From Candidatus Fermentibacteraceae bacterium (GTDB lineage Bacteria > Fermentibacterota > Fermentibacteria > Fermentibacterales > JCC-6), in NCBI GenBank assembly GCA_021162285.1, contig JAGGYZ010000135.1, positions 1 to 24,098 of the forward strand: DNA of 24,098 bases, given 5' to 3'. Positions 21,807 to 24,098 of the stretch are shown piece after piece. Position 1 is the first letter of the stretch; each line of letters begins with the position of its first letter. A program made the position numbers and the translations under genes. Below the pieces are notes generated by a model. The model ran no database searches, was not told the origin of the DNA, and saw only the letters and a program-made list of their open reading frames with translations.

Positions 21807-22628
21807 TCAACTATATGTAAGCTTCCGGATATCTTCCGCCCTTTCATCATCAGTACCGGGAGTTTCGGCAATCCCCGGAACTTCGCTGAAGAAGGGCGAC
21901 TGGAAAAGGGAAACAAGACCTTCCATACCGATCATCCCTTTTCCGAAATGTTCATGCCTGTCGCGCCGGCTGTTGCACTCAACTTTAGAATCGTTGAGAT
22001 GGAATGCTCCTATGTTCTCCCGCCCAAGTATTCTGTCTACCGTATCTGCAAAATCAGTCGCTCCTGACAAGCTGTCTATTGTGTATCCTGCGCCGTGCGC
22101 GTGGGCGGTATCAATGCAGTATCCTATTAACTCCGGGACTTCAGAGCTATCCCTTATTGAAGCCAGTTCTTCAAGCCGGCAGCCAATTGTTGTTCCTGTC
22201 CCTGCTGTGTTCTCCAGAAGAAGAACAGGACCGGACTTTACAGAGGGAAGCAGTTCTCTCAGAGCTGACGAGATCATCTCTATACCCTTTTCAAGCCCCG
22301 CCTTCTGATGTGCTCCAGGGTGCATCACAACAAACCTGATACCCAGAGCTCTGCATCTTCTCAATTCCTCAACCAGGGCAACCCTGGACTTTTCCACAAC
22401 CTCCGGATTTGCCGATGCAAAGTTGATCAGGTAGGAAGCATGGGAAACTATGATCAATTCATCGGAAACCTCCCGGAATTCCTCTGCTACAGACACGGGA
22501 ATCTCTTTGTTGTTCCATCTTCTCTGATTTGCAGTGAAAATCTGGCCGGTACCCAGGCCGAACTCCCTGAGCCTGAGAGGAGCTTTTACAATTCCTCCGG
22601 CAGTAGACACATGAATTCCCCGAATCAT
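21807..22628 (-). CDS. nfo: Endonuclease IV (deoxyribonuclease IV)
   Basis: The 273-residue enzyme cuts the DNA backbone 5' of abasic sites and starts their repair. All nine metal ligands of the family can be seen: His63, His103 (MHPGAH), Glu139 (LLLENTAG), Asp173 and His176 (CIDTAHAHGAG), His210 (HLNDSK), Asp223 and His225 (RHEHFGKG) and Glu255 (GIAETPG). Each is six residues before the E. coli equivalent, and the length is normal. It should bind three zinc ions and be fully active. The ATG at 22628 overlaps the stop of the pyruvyl transferase gene by 4 bases, so the two are coupled. An AP endonuclease next to a protease and an envelope enzyme is not an obvious pathway. Confidence 0.96.
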   Translation of the reverse strand: MIRGIHVSTAGGIVKAPLRLREFGLGTGQIFTANQRRWNNKEIPVSVAEEFREVSDELIIVSHASYLINFASANPEVVEKSRVALVEELRRCRALGIRFVVMHPGAHQKAGLEKGIEMISSALRELLPSVKSGPVLLLENTAGTGTTIGCRLEELASIRDSSEVPELIGYCIDTAHAHGAGYTIDSLSGATDFADTVDRILGRENIGAFHLNDSKVECNSRRDRHEHFGKGMIGMEGLVSLFQSPFFSEVPGIAETPGTDDERAEDIRKLTYS

Positions 22629-23788
22629 AGATTGAAAGCCGACCTGAAATGTTCAGCTGTTTTTGCTGCCCGCTGAACAAGCTTCTCTCGCACAGGTGCC
22701 ATCCGTTCCACTATGCTCTCAGAGTTCATCCATGCCCTTTCAATGGCAGCTGCCACGCGCTTGTCCGGAATACCCGGCTCTCCTGTGATCAGGTAGTCTT
22801 CCAGCTCAATCTGCTCCATAAATCTGGAACACTTGCTGGCGTAGGAAACAGACACTGGAACTGTACCTGTAACAACAGACAGAATGGCACCGTGCAGCGG
22901 TGTTGTGACAAACACTCTGCACTGTGAGATCAGATCTGTGAATTCCTCCGGTTTGGAAGGGTCGGCAAATCTTACTTGTGAAGAATGATTCATTCTGCTT
23001 TTAACCAGGTCACAAAACTCATGATCGTTGTTTGACAGAGAACCTGTGTGAAAAGGAAACAGAACAATCTCTGAATGGTGTCTGCCGGCAAATGCGTCAA
23101 GAATACCTGCCCATGCATCTGCCGCGGGAAGCGGATCCGGCTCTTTGTAGCTCCTGAACTTCTTCCTGATTTCAAGAGGCAGAAATTTTCCTGATCTGTT
23201 TAAAACATTCCTGGGGGCAGCTCCCAGGATATCAGACTTCTTTACTTCTGCAGAGTAATCAGAAAGGGTAAGTGCGGAATCGGCAGCAAGAATCATTTCC
23301 GGTTCGCGGAATCCCAGCCGGTGCAGTACATTGAAAGAGCCTCTGTCACGGACAGTAATACCCCTGCAGAACCACAGGGCTATTCTAACAAGTAACGGTG
23401 TAAGGGGAGCAAGCTCATGCATCTGACCTATTCCCACAGCCCAGGCAAATGACTTTTTCCTGAAAAGAAAAGCCAGAAATATCGGAAGCAGATTGAAGGG
23501 AGTGTAGAACAGTGAAGACACATCCTGCACCAGCTCACCTCCACCGACAACGGCAATGTCACACCACTTAACCGCCCTGATAATCGCCTTCAGCCTGCCG
23601 CCGGAAACATCAAAACATCTGATACCCGGATACCTCTGCTCAGTACGCTTCGGGTCTGCTGAGAGGACACCAACCTTAACACCCATTTTCTTAAAGGCAT
23701 CAAACTGCGTTTTAAGAATTACACTGTCACCAGCATTTGAACCGTCGGCTTCCAGTTCCCCCCAGCTGAAAGAAACTACCTTTCTCAG
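22625..23788 (-). CDS. Polysaccharide pyruvyl transferase (CsaB-like), probable CTG start
   Basis: The 387-residue protein belongs to the polysaccharide pyruvyl transferase family, which adds a pyruvate ketal to cell-surface glycans. Early in the chain lie DGSNAGDSVIL and VGVLSADPKR, then VVGGGELVQD, FAWAVGIGQM, TVRDRGSF and VFVTTPLHGAILSVV, the usual C-terminal glycosyltransferase-like block. The family opening (VVSFSWGELEADGSNAGD) lies upstream of the first ATG at 23686, and no ATG, GTG or TTG lies between that ATG and the preceding in-frame stop. The best start is CTG 23786-23788, preceded by GGAGGA at 5 bases, forming a CTGA overlap with the upstream stop. It is probably cytosolic or membrane-associated. 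Confidence 0.85.
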   Translation of the reverse strand: MRKVVSFSWGELEADGSNAGDSVILKTQFDAFKKMGVKVGVLSADPKRTEQRYPGIRCFDVSGGRLKAIIRAVKWCDIAVVGGGELVQDVSSLFYTPFNLLPIFLAFLFRKKSFAWAVGIGQMHELAPLTPLLVRIALWFCRGITVRDRGSFNVLHRLGFREPEMILAADSALTLSDYSAEVKKSDILGAAPRNVLNRSGKFLPLEIRKKFRSYKEPDPLPAADAWAGILDAFAGRHHSEIVLFPFHTGSLSNNDHEFCDLVKSRMNHSSQVRFADPSKPEEFTDLISQCRVFVTTPLHGAILSVVTGTVPVSVSYASKCSRFMEQIELEDYLITGEPGIPDKRVAAAIERAWMNSESIVERMAPVREKLVQRAAKTAEHFRSAFNL

Positions 23789-24098
23789 TGTCTTCCTCCA
23801 AAATCCCTGACCGTTTCAGCCATCTGCCTTAATCTGCCGTCTGCCATCCCCAGAATTGTGTCAGCAGGATAGGTACCGTGGGAGCTTTTTCTGCCAGCTT
23901 CCACACCTGTCAGAAGAGAAATACCCTGTTCTATTGTTGAAACAGGATAGATATGAAACTTACCGTTTTCAACTGCTTTGATTACCTCGTGGCTCAACTG
24001 AAGATTAACCACATTCGATCCGGGAATGATAACTCCCTGGGTACCTGTAAGCCCCCTGTGGCTGCAAATCTTGAAGTGACCTTCAATTTTGTAGTTAA
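23785..24098 (-). CDS. C-terminal end of LonB-like ATP-dependent protease (5' end outside window)
   Basis: About 104 residues of the protease domain are present. They begin NYKIEGHFKICSHRG, in which Lys (24088-24090) aligns with the catalytic Lys of the Ser-Lys dyad, and continue LTGTQGVIIPGSNVVNLQL, EVIKAVENGKFHIYPV and IEQGISLLTGVEAG, the hallmark end of Lon-related AAA proteases with a non-canonical N-terminus. The catalytic Ser and the ATPase domain lie beyond the right edge. It degrades unfolded or regulatory proteins in the cytosol. It heads the visible part of the minus-strand operon, and its TGA overlaps the start of the next gene. Confidence 0.88.
   Translation of the reverse strand, partial: NYKIEGHFKICSHRGLTGTQGVIIPGSNVVNLQLSHEVIKAVENGKFHIYPVSTIEQGISLLTGVEAGRKSSHGTYPADTILGMADGRLRQMAETVRDFGGRH

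Noticed and set aside
1..24098. CRISPR array, tRNA, rRNA, transposon or integration site
   Set aside because: No regularly spaced repeats, cloverleaf-type sequence, transposase or integrase was recognised when reading both strands by eye.

Overview
The window reads as a chromosomal stretch of a Gram-negative bacterium, most likely from the FCB side of the tree (Fermentibacteria, Latescibacteria or Eisenbacteria-like lineages). The hints are a secreted FG-GAP protein with a C-terminal FlgD-Ig/type IX-like sorting domain, a 6-bladed beta-propeller lipoprotein, many signal peptides and lipoboxes, and AGGA-type ribosome binding sites. The placement is an inference from protein style only. TGA acts as a stop codon. 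No rRNA, tRNA, CRISPR array or insertion sequence was recognised.

Region 1 (1-4140) holds surface proteins: the tail of a probable membrane protein, a propeller lipoprotein, and a minus-strand pair (FG-GAP protein, then a secreted protein of unknown function). Behind the pair lies a decayed second copy of the propeller gene's 3' end. Region 2 (4155-5309) has a small Cys-pair protein and a Phd/YefM-RelE type toxin-antitoxin pair with its own promoter. Region 3 (5571-8902) is a two-gene signalling operon: a PAS-GAF-like-PAS histidine kinase overlapping an NtrC-type regulator that has lost its sigma54 contact loop and key ATPase residues. Region 4 (8904-12808) has a lipoprotein with a pilin-like domain, a CPA-type cation/proton antiporter, a DUF445 membrane protein and an iron-sulfur flavoprotein-like reductase.

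Region 5 (12840-17677) holds a Deg/HtrA protease, a HEAT-repeat protein fused to an ODP-type metallo-beta-lactamase domain, an AlkD-type DNA glycosylase gene broken by one in-frame TAA, and a small protein tyrosine phosphatase. Region 6 (17775-19927) has a TSUP permease converging on a MATE exporter. Region 7 (20066-24098) is a minus-strand operon: LonB-like protease (only its end is in the window), polysaccharide pyruvyl transferase, endonuclease IV, TlpA-type thioredoxin lipoprotein and a small secreted protein. The first three are joined by 4-base overlaps.

The strongest oddities are a probable CTG start codon for the pyruvyl transferase, the single-stop split of alkD, the degenerate NtrC-type regulator, the HEAT-ODP fusion, and the duplicated propeller-gene remnant. 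Several transcript ends carry stable hairpins without a T-tract. Themes that recur are envelope maintenance, redox sensing and DNA-alkylation or abasic-site repair. No obviously new multi-gene defence system was found.
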